DNA of 64,000 nt from Xestospongia bergquistia (lineage: Eukaryota; Porifera; Demospongiae; Haplosclerida; Petrosiidae): assembly GCA_963965975.1 (NCBI GenBank), contig OZ014419.1, forward strand, positions 5,483,677 through 5,547,676. The letters run 5' to 3'. Position 1 is the first letter of the stretch, and each line of letters opens with the position of its first letter. This document shows positions 37,101 through 57,026 of the stretch, in pieces. Below the pieces are notes generated by a model. That model made no database searches. It saw nothing but the letters and a program-made list of their open reading frames with translations, and was not told the origin of the DNA. A program made the position numbers and the translations under genes.

Positions 37101-40022
37101 GTTTTCATTCCCACATTTTTCTTACATTTTGGGCATTGTTGTCCACACATTTCCTTCAATTTTTTTAAATGCTTTTATTACTTGTAGACTTGTGCTAAAC
37201 TTCTTTAACGCTCTAACGTCAATTATAGTGAATACGTTTGTAAATACCAACATCAACACTACTGAAACTACCCTATGACCATTTTGTGAAATATGCTTTT
37301 GTTTTAATTAATAGTTTCAGTTGATTCAAAGTGATTCATTAGTTTTAGTTCTTTTTATGTGTATCATTATGACTATGTTATGTTGCTTTGTGTAGCTTTG
37401 TCATCCAATGAGATTGGGCTGGGTGATTATCTTATTAGTCATGGTGAAAATGATTTTACACATGCTGGAGAGGTAATGAAGCAAGTGGGCAAGGTTCATG
37501 ACCAGAATGCAAAAATTAGGTTAGTAATTTGAAACACACTGTATATAAACCCTTGCTAATGAGATTCTTTCTCTATAAATTCAACCATGTGTATGGTTTT
37601 ATATCTATTCAAAATCCTATTACAATTTGTGGATGCAATGTGTAGTATTGTTATTATTCTTAGAAGAAGCCTTAAGTTTGATGTTTTGGGGCACATTATA
37701 TCACTATGATGTATCATTACCTATTCTATGAAAACCCAACAATTCATGAACAATTTGTTCCTAAAAATCATTTAGTCATACATTCATAACATAGTCATGT
37801 CCTTATTGTCCAGAATGCGAAGATGTAAGTGCATTAAGGCAATGTAAATGAATTAAATGGATTGAAAAACTGAAAGTACACTAAAGTTGATATGTTCCTT
37901 TTTATGGACACTATTATGAGTAGTCCCATCACTATTTGAATGCAACTCAACATTACTTCATTACATTACTCTAAGTTACTTCTTTACAGGCTAAAAATGG
38001 TAGAGCCAATAACACGTCTACAGCAAGAGTTCATAACATTTTCAAGTAGTGCGATTGGTGATCTCTCAGAGTCAATTAAACGACTTGAGAAAGCTCGAGG
38101 TGACTATCGGGCAGCTCTTCTTTGGATGAAAGATGTCTCAGAAAAGCTACACAATCCTGATGCCAGAGAGCAACTAACAAGATTCCGTGAGGTACAATAG
38201 AACAACATATTGTTATATTGTATTTATAAGTACATTGAGGTGTTCTATTCATTTGCACTATTATTAATTAAGCATTTTCAGTTATAATGAGAGGTAGTTG
38301 TCTCTTGTTTTGGCAATATTGTTAGTTAGTGCGTATGCTGACTGAACTTATTTGTTTACTAGTATCTTTTTCCTACAAAAAGTTACTGTGATTTTAACTG
38401 TTTGTCTTAATGACACTTTCTAATGTATAGGGTGTTTATTAGTTTTTGTTGTCATGTACTTAAGACTATGTATTGCCTGCATATATTCTTGAAGGAGTAT
38501 AAATTGACAGGAAAATGCCAGTTGTCTATAAAAGTTATGGAATGAAGTTTAGATGCTTGGAAGCATCAAGAAACAGATAAGACCTTATTAAAAGAGTCAT
38601 AAAAATACCAAGAAAAAAGTATATTTAGTGATAGTACTGTGTTAATACCTGTTTCTGTCTCATCCCTTTTATTGATTTTAACATTATAATACAATGTAAC
38701 AGAAGTCACACATAGGATGTCACATATTAGCACATCTACATACAGTTCATATCCACTTGTGCATATTATTATCTATGATAGAATACAATGAAGTTGGTTC
38801 ATTCAGACTAGCTTTATTCTTTGTACTAGGCACAGGCTACAGTGAAACGAAGTAAAAGCAGTTATGAGAAAATGAAGGATAATTTAATTGAGAAAATAAA
38901 CATGGTGGCTGCTAGTCGCTGTAACCTTCTCTCTTGCACGTTACCTTTTTATCAAACAGAAATGCTAGCATATCTAGACCAGTCTGCTAACAAGCTGCAT
39001 AAACTACTTTCTGTGCTAAGGTAAGTACACAGATTGATATTTTGACATGTAGATTGTGGATTGATGGATAGCACAGGCAGTTACTTAGTTCTCTAATATA
39101 CTCTTTTTTATTAAGGGGTCAAACTCAGCACCAATATAAGCTCAATAACCTAACAGAGGAAATACAAGAACTCCAAATGGATGAAGGTAGACTTGATACA
39201 GCAGAGGTACCACAAAAAGAATCACCTGGACCGTCAACTCAAAATGGTCAATCCAGTACTGATAATCTCTTTGGGTTACTGCAGCAAGAACTAGTAATGC
39301 CTTTTCACCCACCTCCATCACAGGAGAACACATTCAGTTCTAATCCAGTAGATGATGATTCTATATCAAAGACAGACACTTTAGGTCTTCCTCATGTGTC
39401 AGACTCACTTATTAAAGAAGAAATACCATCCAGTGAGTATCCTCATGATCTTTTAACCGAAGAGTGGGATCTGTACTCAGCTTTAGAGTCCCAGCCCCAT
39501 CTAAAGGAGGAAATTAAAGGAGAGAAAACAGGTTGGAGTGAAGATTTGTTAACAGGACAGCAAGGTCTATCAGATTTAACACAGGAGGTGAAACAGTTGC
39601 TACACCCAAAGGAAGTTCCATCCACTGCAACAGTCAGTGATTTTGATAGGACTTCTGAGGACTCTGTATTTGACCCTCTCTTATCAACATTGGATCATTG
39701 TGAAGAAAGTAGTTCCTCAAAGCCATTTTTTGATCAAGTTGAGAGCTTCGGCTTAGACTCTTCTTTATTTTTAACTCCCTCTGCTTGTCAGCCAATTCCT
39801 ATGCCACTTATTCCTGTTCCACTCCAACCATCTACTGGCACAGAAACACCTAAAGCGTTATTGTCAGCACAAACTGTGTCTACATTCTCCTCTACAAGTC
39901 AGAAGTCTGAAGCAAATCAACCAAGGCATGTTTCCAAGGGTAAAGGTACTGAGAATCCTAGTAGCAACAAATGGATGAACTTGTTTGCTCACTTGGACCC
40001 AATTGCAAATGAAAAGGCCTAA
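34133..40022 (+). CDS. ICA1: Islet cell autoantigen 1-like (arfaptin-homology BAR) protein
   Basis: Six exons: 34133-34333, 34405-34477, 37396-37519, 37990-38191, 38830-39020 and 39116-40022 (1698 nt, 565 aa, TAA). All junctions are GT-AG and in phase. The N-terminal half is the AH/BAR-like domain: QYWKTKHTVRQKFKKSEDEY, VVASDAEIDVKLE, GDYRAALLWMKDVSEKL and VAASRCNLLSCTLPFYQTE are hallmark ICA69 segments. The C-terminal half is acidic, Ser-rich and probably disordered, ending in the family motif WMNLFAHLDPIAN. ICA1 binds membranes and small GTPases (Rab2 in vertebrates and worm) at the Golgi and dense-core vesicle pathway. Presence in a nerveless animal would imply a general secretory role (inference). 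The ATG was chosen by homology and is near the start of its exon; an upstream non-coding exon is possible. Confidence 0.92.
34478..37395. other. ICA1 intron 2 (2.9 kb), nothing recognised
   Basis: Much longer than the other introns of this gene. Short ORFs on both strands look random, and no transposon termini or RNA gene were recognised. The flanking exons join in phase without any extra exon. Confidence 0.5.
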
Positions 40023-40060
40023 TCAAATAATTAATAGTATTCATTGTCATCCTTATAATT

Positions 40061-40066
40061 AATAAA
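40061..40066 (+). terminator. AATAAA polyadenylation signal of ICA1
   Basis: Canonical AATAAA 39 bp after the ICA1 stop and about 100 bp before the next gene's ATG. Confidence 0.6.
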
Positions 40067-40100
40067 ATAACGATAATTATTAAATACACACGTGATTGAT

Positions 40101-40114
40101 GTTACCATGGCGAT
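40101..40114 (+). promoter_or_regulatory. X-box-like (RFX) site upstream of TTBK
   Basis: GTTACCATGGCGAT matches 12 of 14 positions of the X-box consensus GTHNYYATRRNAAC. It lies 52 bp before the TTBK ATG. TTBK2 is a ciliogenesis kinase in vertebrates, which makes RFX control plausible; the mismatches fall in the right half-site. Confidence 0.35.
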
Positions 40115-40165
40115 ATGCACACAAACATACCTAGTAATCTTGCCTAACCATAATACTGAAGTAAC

Positions 40166-41710
40166 ATGACTGAAGAAACGTCGACGCCTCTTTTATCATT
40201 GGGGACTATTTTAAAGAAAAGATGGCAGTTAATTCAGAGAATTGGAGTTGGCGGTTTTGGAGAAATATACAGTGCAAAGGATCTGGTCACTGAGAAGGTA
40301 TATATATATATATATCTAGCAATTTTTAGGTAATACTTCAAATAGTATGTATGTATTTACAAGTTTCTGTCTTCTTAGATCTGTGCTATAAAATTAGAAT
40401 CTTGTAAGAATAACAAACAAGTCTTGAAAATGGAAGCTGTAGTTCTTAAAAGACTTCAAGGTGTTCGTCAAGTCTGTACATTACTTGACTGTGGAAAAAC
40501 TGAGAATGTCAACTTTATTGTTATGTCATTATTGGGCATGAACCTTTCAGAACTACGTAAGAAGCAACCAAACCATAAATTCTCAATTTCAACTGTGTTA
40601 ATTCTTGGAATGCAGATTTTTAAGGTGGTGCAAGATACTCACAACCGTGGTTTCTTACATCGAGATATAAAGCCTTCTAATTTTGCTATGGGCATTGGAA
40701 CAGATTCTGATACTTGTTATCTCCTTGATTTTGGACTCTCTCGTCAATACACAACACCAACAGGAGAGTTGAAACAACCTAGACCTATTGCTGGATTTCG
40801 AGGAACAGTTCGTTATGCATCTCTAAATGCTCATCTTGGACATGAACTTGGTAGACATGATGATCTATGGTCAGTTTTTTATATGCTTGTTGAACTAGGA
40901 ACTGGACAATTACCATGGCGACAACTTAAAGAGAAAGAGGAAGTGGCAGAAGTTAAGAAAGTTTGTGATCACAGGAAGCTGATTACTCCTTTTCCAAGAG
41001 AATTTGAACTGTTTTTAACTCACTTGCAAGAGCTGACATATTATGACAAACCAGACTATCAATACTTGATAAACCTTTTTGAAAAAGCACATAAACAATT
41101 AGATATGAAACAGTTTAAGTTGGACCAAGAAGTGAGTAATCCAGTAGTCACAAGCACATGTAGGTTGTCATCCCCAAAACTATCCCTCGTTCCTCCACTT
41201 AATGTCTCAAATAGCAATCATAAAACTTCAAGTAAAAGCAATCCTCCTTGTAAATGGGATCGTATCACTCACCAAACCAGCCATGAGAGTGGAGTTGTCG
41301 ATAATGGTGTTGTATACAACAATGAATCTAAAGAAGTTAATTTCTCCACTAGCAAATGGTACAAGACACATAATCAAAACTGTTGTACCAGTGATGTAAT
41401 TGATCAAGTAAAGAAACAAAGCCAAGTCCATAGAAGTTCATCAGAAGTAAAGGGCACTACTGTTAACTTTATTGGAAATACATTATCATCATTGCAATCT
41501 GATAATGTGATCATGAAGCAATCTAAATACAATTCTGTAGACAGAAAGAAAGGTTACTCTTTACTGGATAGTACCTCTCTAACTTACATTGTACCTCTTC
41601 CATCAGAACCCAAACCTCCACAACACTTCTGTGCTCCATCGCGTCTACGAAGGTATGTGAAAAGTAGAACTGGACACTTTAATATTGTAATTGTTAGAAG
41701 TCAGAAATGA
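40166..41710 (+). CDS. TTBK: Tau-tubulin kinase (TTBK1/2-like) Ser/Thr kinase
   Basis: Two exons, 40166-40297 and 40379-41710 (487 aa, TGA). CK1-superfamily kinase domain at about residues 18-280: glycine loop GVGGFGEIY, lysine in CAIKLES (K49), catalytic HRDIKPSNF (H138-R139-D140), DFG at 161-163, and the TTBK-specific FRGTVRYASLNAHLGHELGRHDDLW. All catalytic residues are present, so it should be active. The C-terminal 200 residues are Ser/Lys-rich and low in recognisable domains, as in shorter invertebrate TTBKs (vertebrate proteins are over 1200 aa). The family phosphorylates tau and tubulin, and TTBK2 triggers ciliogenesis at the mother centriole. It is only 143 bp downstream of ICA1 on the same strand. 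Confidence 0.93.
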
Positions 41711-43074
41711 TAGCTGAATTTATTTGAGAAACTATAAATATTTTCTTATTTTTCCATGATTTTATAATTATGCAGAACTGCATACATTTCATGTGCATGC
41801 AGACCAATTTTAATTTTATTCAATCTGTACACAAGGGTGTTTATCAGTAATAGTTTAATTATTATGATCCTGATAAACCATATCTTCAAACCTTGGTATA
41901 CCCAAAACAAATATTATCAAGAAAGCAAAGGATATGTGTAGTAACATAGCTTTAGTATACAACAGCCCTGCCCCCAACCCACCCTCCTATAGAATGGTTA
42001 TTACTGCAAATTGTGAGTACAATAGATTAGATATTTAATTTACAGTTATTCAACACTTTACTGGTACAAAAGGAAAGTAAGAGTTGTAGCATGTGTTAGA
42101 ATTATTGAAAAAGATTAAAAAACACTACGACTATAGAGCCAAAATATTTCCTTTGATATGGCTGAGACTTGCAAATAACTATAGTAAATTGAAACAAATA
42201 ACTGCAAACTTATCTCTGGCTTATATACTTTTTATAAGAAATACTAGAAGACAATCTTTGTTATTATGACGGATTAGTCTGGCCAGGTCAGCCCTTTGCT
42301 TAGAGAAGACAGTTGTAGAAAGTTAGTACATTTTAATGTCATCTTGCAAGCCAGCCTAGGCCTAGCCCCTTCCTCTCAATGTGTCTATGTTCTGTAACAT
42401 AACTGTTTTAGTGAGTATAAATAAACAAACACAAGCCCAAATGCAACAAGAAAGGACAAACAAGACCATTATCTAGTTTGGGCAAGAGTTACCTACCTAG
42501 GCTGCTATTAGCTCCAGTTTGCTTATTATGGAACCAGGTGTCTGTGGACATACCACTCATACCAGCATGTATGTGCCACGTGTCCTCATCACAGTGGGGT
42601 AAGAACCGCATGTATGAATAAACATTGTATCAATGATCTTCAATGAAAATGCTTCAAAACAGTTAGTCTGGTCGGGGCAGCCCCTTTGCTAAGAGAAGGG
42701 GCTGGCCTCACCAGACTACCCACTATTACTTGATGGTTGCAGTAATTACAACACTGTGTATACTATTCATACTATAGTTACCTGCTCCACTGCATATATG
42801 CAGTACTGTTGATACAGGTTCTACTTACTGCCTTGAGTACTTGTAAATATACATGGTTATACGCATGTTGCCATGAATCAGTGCTCATTAATCACATAAA
42901 ATTTTCACAAGAGTCAGACAAAGACTTACTAGTACCATTATGGCAATTTGATGTCCAGTGTTTACCCATTCAGTAATTGATGTAAAAGGTACATGTACAT
43001 TATTGAAGAGTAATACTGTTCACCTTTTGTTAATTAGTAGTCAACAAAAATATACAAAAATATGAATTTCGTGA
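41711..43074. other. Intergenic between convergent TTBK and kelch gene A
   Basis: Holds 3' UTRs of both genes and one MITE-like element (42275-42718). Nothing else recognised. Confidence 0.5.
42275..42718. mobile_element. MITE-like element with terminal hairpin
   Basis: The left end TAGTCTGGCCAGGTCAGCCC and the inverted right end TAGTCTGGTGAGGCCAGCCC form terminal inverted repeats of about 20 bp. The right end also contains its own compact hairpin (42664-42718), in which TAGTCTGG pairs with CCAGACTA and GCCCCTTT with AAGGGGC. About 445 bp, no coding capacity, GC-rich ends in AT-rich surroundings. Target duplication unclear. Confidence 0.5.
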
Positions 43075-46000
43075 TTAAAGGTGCTGAAGATCTAGTAGAA
43101 CACAACCTATTAATGGACGATCAGGGGGCTCTGCAGTTAGACATTTCCGAATTATCACAACCATTTCAGGCCAATTGATATGCTCTATTTGCTTGGTGCG
43201 TTCTCCTGATGAGCTGCCAAGAGCTTTGCGACAATACAACTCAATCAAGAGTACACCAAAGCTATACACGTCCAATTTAACAGAGTGAGAACAAGGATCA
43301 AACATCTCTGGAGCAGCATAAGTAGAAAGGGGATGTGACAACTGAGGAAAGAAGCCTGTGTCTGAAAGTTTTCCCTTCCATCCATTTTCTCTGGCTTCTA
43401 AAAGCACAGTCTGACTACTAACACTGCCGTGAACAACTGGACAGGGTTGTTGAAGATGAAGGTAATTCAAAGCAGAAGCAACATCTTTGGCAATAGAGAT
43501 CATGTGTCCACGAGAAAGGGGAGCACCTTCAAGGTGTACATTAAGCAATTTAAATTGTGCCATTTCTGTTACAATTAAAGGTGTTTCTCCTGTAGTAGCA
43601 CCCATAAAAAGAACCAAGTTGGGATGACGTAATTTGCTAACAATCTTCATACTTTGTTTGAAATCCTCCAATGATGATACTTTGTGTAGTTTCTTCACAA
43701 TCACCTTTGTGCTTCGAAAGAACCCAACATGTAAATCACCTGTTTTCATTCGCAAAAGTGCCTCTTTCTCAAATTCTATTTCATCTTCGTTAATCACCCA
43801 GTCTTGTTCAAAGTCTCTTCCTAGAGAGAAGCTTGAAGAGGAAGAGTATGCAATGGAAGAAAACATCAAAGAAGTTGATGATGACTGAACAGAAGCAAGT
43901 TCATCTCGTAACTGAGATAACTCTTCACGTGCTTCTTCTTGGACGTCTTCTAACTTTTTCTTTGCTTCAGACAATCTTTCTTCCAAATCTTTAGCTTCAG
44001 CTCTAGCTTTTTGGCACTCTTCTTGAGCTTGTCTTGCCTGTTGTTCAGCTAACAGAGCACGTTTTCTAGCATCAGAGAGGTCACCACAAAGAGATATTGA
44101 TTCCTTTCGTTCCTACATAATAAATAACACACACTAGATGCACAAAACAAGTATTTTCATTTCTTATGTTATTACAATTACTAATAAATCAATTTCTGTA
44201 AAACAAGATTATAATTGTGACGTTGTCCTAAAATTACTTTGATGATGCTTCTGTTGTAAGGGAGTGGATTATTGCTATATTATAAAATTGGGGATTTGGG
44301 AAAAGCTATGTACTGCTCAAAAAAAAGACATTTCTCAGGTAGTAGCTTTGATCAGTCACACCCAATTTAAAGAACTCGTGTTAAGAAATATTATTGGTTG
44401 TGTGGCAGTTTCTTTATGCATGTTAATTTCATTTGTTGCTCTTGACAATATGTTAAAACTTGTGAAATGGACACACAGGTGGTCTGAAACAATATTAGGA
44501 CCATGTATGTGCTAAAATTAATATTGGAATTCTTAGGCAAAATAAACAAGTTTAGAGACCTTTACTGCATTTTCCTTAGCTTGTAATACTAGCTGTTGAG
44601 CTACTTCTGCTAACTTCCTAGCTTCTGCTGCCTCTTGTTCTGCTGAATCAGCTCTCCTTTCAGCTCTCTCTGCTCTAGCTTGTTCCTTATCAGCTGGTAA
44701 CATAGAAAGAGTCTAAAATGTTTTTAAAAAGTTCAAATAAATATGTAGAAATTTTTGTTATTACTTTAGTGGTCACCCTAATCCAGTCCTTTCTTCCCTG
44801 ATAGACACGATCACCTAGCTTTCGGAGATACTCCTCTAAAGTAGCAGGTACGGGAGCAGAGTTATCCAAAATGACAGTTGCCACCCACTCCTCGCTTCCT
44901 CTCTTAACTAAAAGTAAGCAGTAAACATACAAAATACCCCATTTATTAAAACAAGTGTAAATAGCACAATTATTATAAAGTTCAGTGGCAGATCTAAAGG
45001 AGGAGGGGTAACCTATTCTTTCCAAATTTTTTTTTAACCTACAGACCTTTGATAAAGGATTCTATGTAACATTCAATTTTGTCACATGCATGTACAATGG
45101 CCCAAGGATACCAAGAAAGTAACATGCAGAAGGTGATGATGACAACATATCAATAACCAATTTGATAATGGCTTTGGGCTTCACATTACTGCAGTTGTTT
45201 TTTCTTCTATATAGGACCTAAGTTTCATGAATAATTACAATTGTATGTAAACAAAGCATAGACCTAGTTCAACAATACATAAGCAACGATTGCCAAAACT
45301 ATTTGGAGGTAGAATTTATCAATCACAGGTCACATAAATTCTTAATTAGACCAAAAAGTTGGAGCATACTTTGAGCACAATTCCCTTGCACTCACTTTTC
45401 CTTAATTTCTGAAATCTTTATGGAGCCACTAAAGCAACAATATATAGGGGTTTAAATCACCTAACCTAGCTCAACAACAGCAGTGTCAGCCATCATCTGC
45501 TGATCTTGCCAGTCTTTGAAGTCTTCCATTTCAGCCACACCCCCAAACAAAACTAACCATACACAATGAGGGCCAATAGTAAAAGAAGAAATGGTGTGGT
45601 AAACACGTCCTGCCACAGCTCCAGGAAGAGGTACCTATCAGTGAAATAAATACAGTCAGAAGAAGCTTGTAGATTCTAAACTGTTATGAAGAGTTTGCTA
45701 ATCAAACATTTTTCTAGTCAATGTTTATTATTCTTGCACTTCTTGTGGGAATAAAATAGTTATGACTGTCATTACTGAAAGCCATAATGATGGTAATAGC
45801 ACAAATGTTTATTATTTTACTACTACACTGTGAGTCATAATATTACTTTAAAAGCATCTATGAGGACTAATGGCATAACATAACATGAGTGCTCCTAATT
45901 ATACTAAATCAAAGAATCACAAGACATAAAACAAGACATAAAATATTAACAGGATTACAACATACTATTTAAAGATATCTCACCTGAGTCCATGTGGTAC

Positions 46001-49000
46001 TTCGTAAGTCCAATATCCAACAATCACTGAGGGTTTTACCCTCATCATTTTCTCCACCCACTACAAGAATACAAGGGCATGGCTCTGTTCCATATAAGCC
46101 AGGAACAAATGTCATAGAAGTATCACATGTTCCAGTTGGCCAAGGAAAAGTAGAGTCCACAGAAGAAACAATTTTGTTCCAGAACTATAAGAAACAAGAT
46201 TATAAGGAAGATGCCTATATCCACATTATATTAATAATAATATAATGTGGGTATGGAGAATTTAGTTAATGTAGTTTCAGTTTCTATTTATGGAATTACG
46301 ACCTTTTAATTCATATAAAGTCAATTATTAAAAGGTCAAACAGACAAATATCTTTCGACCAGAATGACCAAACATGAAAAGGCTATGTAGCCTCTTACAG
46401 GAGATAATCGTCAAACCATCCATTCTTGTATGAACTGAAATAAGAAGCCAGCTCTTAAAAAAATACACAAGGACTTCTCAAGGCTTAATCTGATCACCAC
46501 TAGGCTCTTTATACGAGTAGTTAATTTTTGCCTAAATCACCACCTTAAACTAAGTCATTTATAGTAGCAGAAGAAAATATACCTCACAATTAAAACGATA
46601 AAGATGACCATGTGGATCATGTGATATGTTATTTGTAAAATAATAGGGGATACAAAAACCTTTCAGAACATGTATTAATTGAAATTGCTATAACTTCAGA
46701 ACAAAATATTTTGTGAAAATACCCACATCACACATACTTGGAGATAATTGTATTTTGAACATACAATAATTTTTAGCAGTGATCAAGTCTATCATATTAC
46801 CTGTGATTTTTAACAGACAGATAAATAAAGCAAGTACTGTAACCCTCACCTATGCAGAGAGTGGTGAGGGTTAATGAAAACACAAGTTATATTTCAGATA
46901 CTTAGTTAGTACTTCTACTTTTATTGGTGTTTAAGTGATCTTCAGATGGCATTGAAACACATTTCCATCATTGGTATGAAATATAAAGATCATAATTGAA
47001 AAAATCATTCAATAATCGTTTTGAAAGATACAGACTTTACACTAAAACACTGACTAGAGCTACAAGATTAAATATTTAGTAGCAGACTGATTATCTGAGG
47101 AAGACTACAGTTATAGAATGCTAGAAATATAGGGAGAGAAGAGGGCAAATGAGAACTTTCAAGATGGTCAGTCAAACCCATTGTTGTAGTGCTCGTGGTT
47201 AGTATTAATGAAATTCAGTTGTTGCTATATGCACCAGCAGGTAAAGGATGTGATTTATTTCATTGTCACTTTCAATTGTTGCACACAATAATATAATTAA
47301 ATGAAGTGAGTGGACAAATAAATAAATATAGTTAACATGTAGTTCAAAACAATTATAGCACTGCCTAGCATGCTATGTGTGGTAGGCAAAAGAGTACAAA
47401 GAAATTTCCAACATCCATGAAATGTAGGGATAACAGCAAAGAATAGTGGCATGAAAATTCATAGATAGTAACCACACAGTGGAATCCCATAGCCACAATC
47501 ACATTTAATTAAACTTGCATTGCTTTTATCCTGATCTTTTTCTTATTAGAATTCTGTGGCCATTATGTGAGAATTTTTGTATATTTCATAGATTTAGAAA
47601 AATTTCACACATACCTATATAACAGGTTGCCAAAACAATTAGAAGTCTATTTAGTACAGAGAGACAATATAACAAATATACACAGCTTAAACATTTCTGC
47701 TTACATATATTGATTTAGACATGTGAACACACTCACTTTTCAACATGCCAACTTATTAAATTCATGAGTTTTGAAACAAAATTCCAAAGCAGGTAAACAT
47801 TTTACATCATTCTCAAATTAATGGACTGTACTGTATATCAATCCAGTGCAATTCTTACCACTGTCTCCTTCCCAAATTCTACAATGTACACATCACTAAG
47901 TCGATCTGCCTCAGGTTGAAACCCTCCAAAAACAACAGCTCGAGTATCACTGACTGATGTCATACTAAAGTTGCTACAAGGTGGAGGAGGCTCTCCAGAG
48001 ACTTTTGGGATCATCCAACAACCTGAGGAAGTAAGATTTTAAATTCATGATTACTTAGCAATCTTTTGCAAAATTCACTTGAAACCATTTCATAGTTAAT
48101 CACATACATGTAGTTATGTATTGAGAATAGGCATAATAATCCTACCAACACTACTTTTCTTAAAAATGAATTGTATATTTCCTCAAATTTTTTACTCAAT
48201 TAGGTAAGGAAGAGAATGTGATCACAGTCATCACATAATAATGTACAAAGTGAGAAAGTGGAAACCCCATAGGTGTCACTGATGAATAACAATGTAATGT
48301 TGACATCAACCTAATCTTGTTTGAATAACTGGATGCCATGGTATGAGCAGAAGAATGACATCAACCGTATTAGAACATTTTAAGTCTTTAATAACACACA
48401 ACAAATGTAAAAGCTGATACTAATTACCAACCAAATCTGATTCACTATGCCACATTTCCTCAGTTAAAAACATTCCATAGTAGGAGTATCTCTTAAACAC
48501 GAGTGAATGAAATGTTATAATTACGTTTTTCTTCAGTGTATTATTCTTGTTATTGTAACATTAATATGCTATGAAATAACAAGTTATTGCTATATCACAA
48601 ACTTTCACTGTTCCAAAACCTACAAACCTTAATCACATTATACTTACCTGACTGTAAAGCAAAGGTATGGACTTCGCTTGTCCATCCATACTCTGGTTTA
48701 CCTCTCTTAGGTACATACATAGCTTGAGGTTGATGACGAATTGGGAGGATACCGTATCCTCCAAATATGAAGAGAAAATCCTCATTGTGCCAGCGATATC
48801 CAACCATACCACATTGTGCTTTCTTCATAGGACCATCTTCCACATTAGCAATTGGTGTTAAATCTTTCCATTTCATGGTGACAGTACTTAAACGATGGAG
48901 GGTATTATGATGGCATGCATCGTGACCACATCTACCACCAAAATAGTAGAGATCATCTCCAATGTTAGCACAAGAATAGTAAGCCACACCCAGAGGAGGA

Positions 49001-49203
49001 ATACCACTGGTGGGGATCTGACACCACTCTCCTGTTCGTAAATTGTAGACTTCGATCAAAGAGAGGATTTTGATTTTTTCAGAACTGGAATGAATTTTGG
49101 GTACTGGTTTGTGCCATCCTCCCCACAAGTAAAGCCTATCTCCAACAACAATTGTCGAATGACCAAGTCGAGATAATGGCTGATATCTTTTATCTACAAA
49201 CAT
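43075..49203 (-). CDS. Kelch / coiled-coil / TKL-like pseudokinase protein A
   Basis: Seven exons: 49203-48648, 48022-47859, 46184-45984, 45634-45466, 44907-44765, 44712-44560 and 44112-43075 (807 aa, TAA). All GT-AG and in phase. Residues about 1-340 are kelch-type propeller repeats (LYLWGGW, LYYFGGRCGHD, AVVFGGF, LVVGGEN, LVLFGGV). Residues about 412-535 are a Glu/Ala/Lys-rich coiled coil. Residues about 566-807 resemble a tyrosine-kinase-like domain: the VIVKK lysine (about 602) and APE (about 729) are kept, but HRD is HGS (about 690) and DFG is DTG (about 713). Loss of the catalytic Asp suggests a pseudokinase scaffold. No vertebrate orthologue is known to me. Gene B is a paralogue. The start ATG at 49203 is the least certain part; TGTAG just inside it could be an acceptor for an upstream exon. 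Confidence 0.85.
46221..46250. repeat. Perfect hairpin in kelch A intron
   Basis: CCACATTATATTA and its exact reverse complement flank a 4-nt loop. No associated gene. Confidence 0.6.
47040..47400. repeat. Dispersed repeat (second copy near 6170-6520)
   Basis: In order, this segment shares GACTAGAGCTA, CTGAGGA, AAATATAGG, TCACTTT-CAATTGT, ACAATAATATAA and ATATAGTTAACAT with the ankyrin gene intron at 6170-6520. The copies are diverged with indels. No coding potential. Probably an old non-autonomous element. Confidence 0.5.
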
Positions 49204-49587
49204 AAAATTCAAAGACGAGTGACTAATACACTGGTAACTATAAACCTGGACTTCTTTATGTTAATGCTTTTATGCAAAGATGCATGTTCGCTCCCTCCCT
49301 TGTGTACATGAACCCAAACATTATCCTAACTCACTTTGGTGGAATTTGAAGCGATTTAACATCACAACAGCTGCACTAACAGCAACCAACTCAAGTCAAT
49401 GTGCAGCCGTTGTCTAGCCTTACCCACTACATCCGCTGCTGAAGGAAAGTAAACCCACCCCCTAGCCCCACAAGCGATAAATAATTCAAAATCAATCCAA
49501 TTTGTAGGCATATACAATGCATACATGTGTATGTGACTAATGTAGAAATAAAAGTACAGTTACATGTTCATGTCCCTTAATAAAGTT
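49204..49587. other. Spacer between DDX3 3' end and kelch gene A
   Basis: 384 bp, both neighbours on the minus strand. It must contain the DDX3 3' UTR and the kelch A promoter or 5' UTR. No motif stands out. Confidence 0.4.
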
Positions 49588-56807
<7,220 letters not shown>

Positions 56808-57026
56808 AACTTGTACTCAACTATTCCCTCTCCTTAAAAGTGCTTCCCCCCACCTATCTCTTTATAGAAGTATCAGTTTGTGAAGTTCTTTTCGCTAGCA
56901 ATAGTGAAAAGGACAAGAGAGGTCACCTCTAAAGCTTACGGTCAAAGATGGGTGGAGCTAAAGGCGTGGTAACCGCAGCGTCGCTATGGTAACTAAATCT
57001 TGGTAAACTACTTGAAGTTAAAAACC
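56808..57026. promoter_or_regulatory. Bidirectional DDX3-EFHC1 promoter
   Basis: 219 bp separate the two divergent ATGs, so both 5' UTRs and promoters share this space. It contains an exact X-box at 56980-56993 and a second GTGGTAAC half-site just upstream (about 56967-56974). No TATA box is obvious. GC content is slightly raised. Confidence 0.7.
56980..56993 (+). promoter_or_regulatory. X-box (RFX site) 34 bp before EFHC1 ATG
   Basis: GTCGCTATGGTAAC matches all 14 positions of the X-box consensus GTHNYYATRRNAAC used by DAF-19/RFX at ciliary genes. EFHC1 is an axonemal protein, so control by RFX is expected. The match to the consensus is seen; binding is inferred. Confidence 0.7.
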
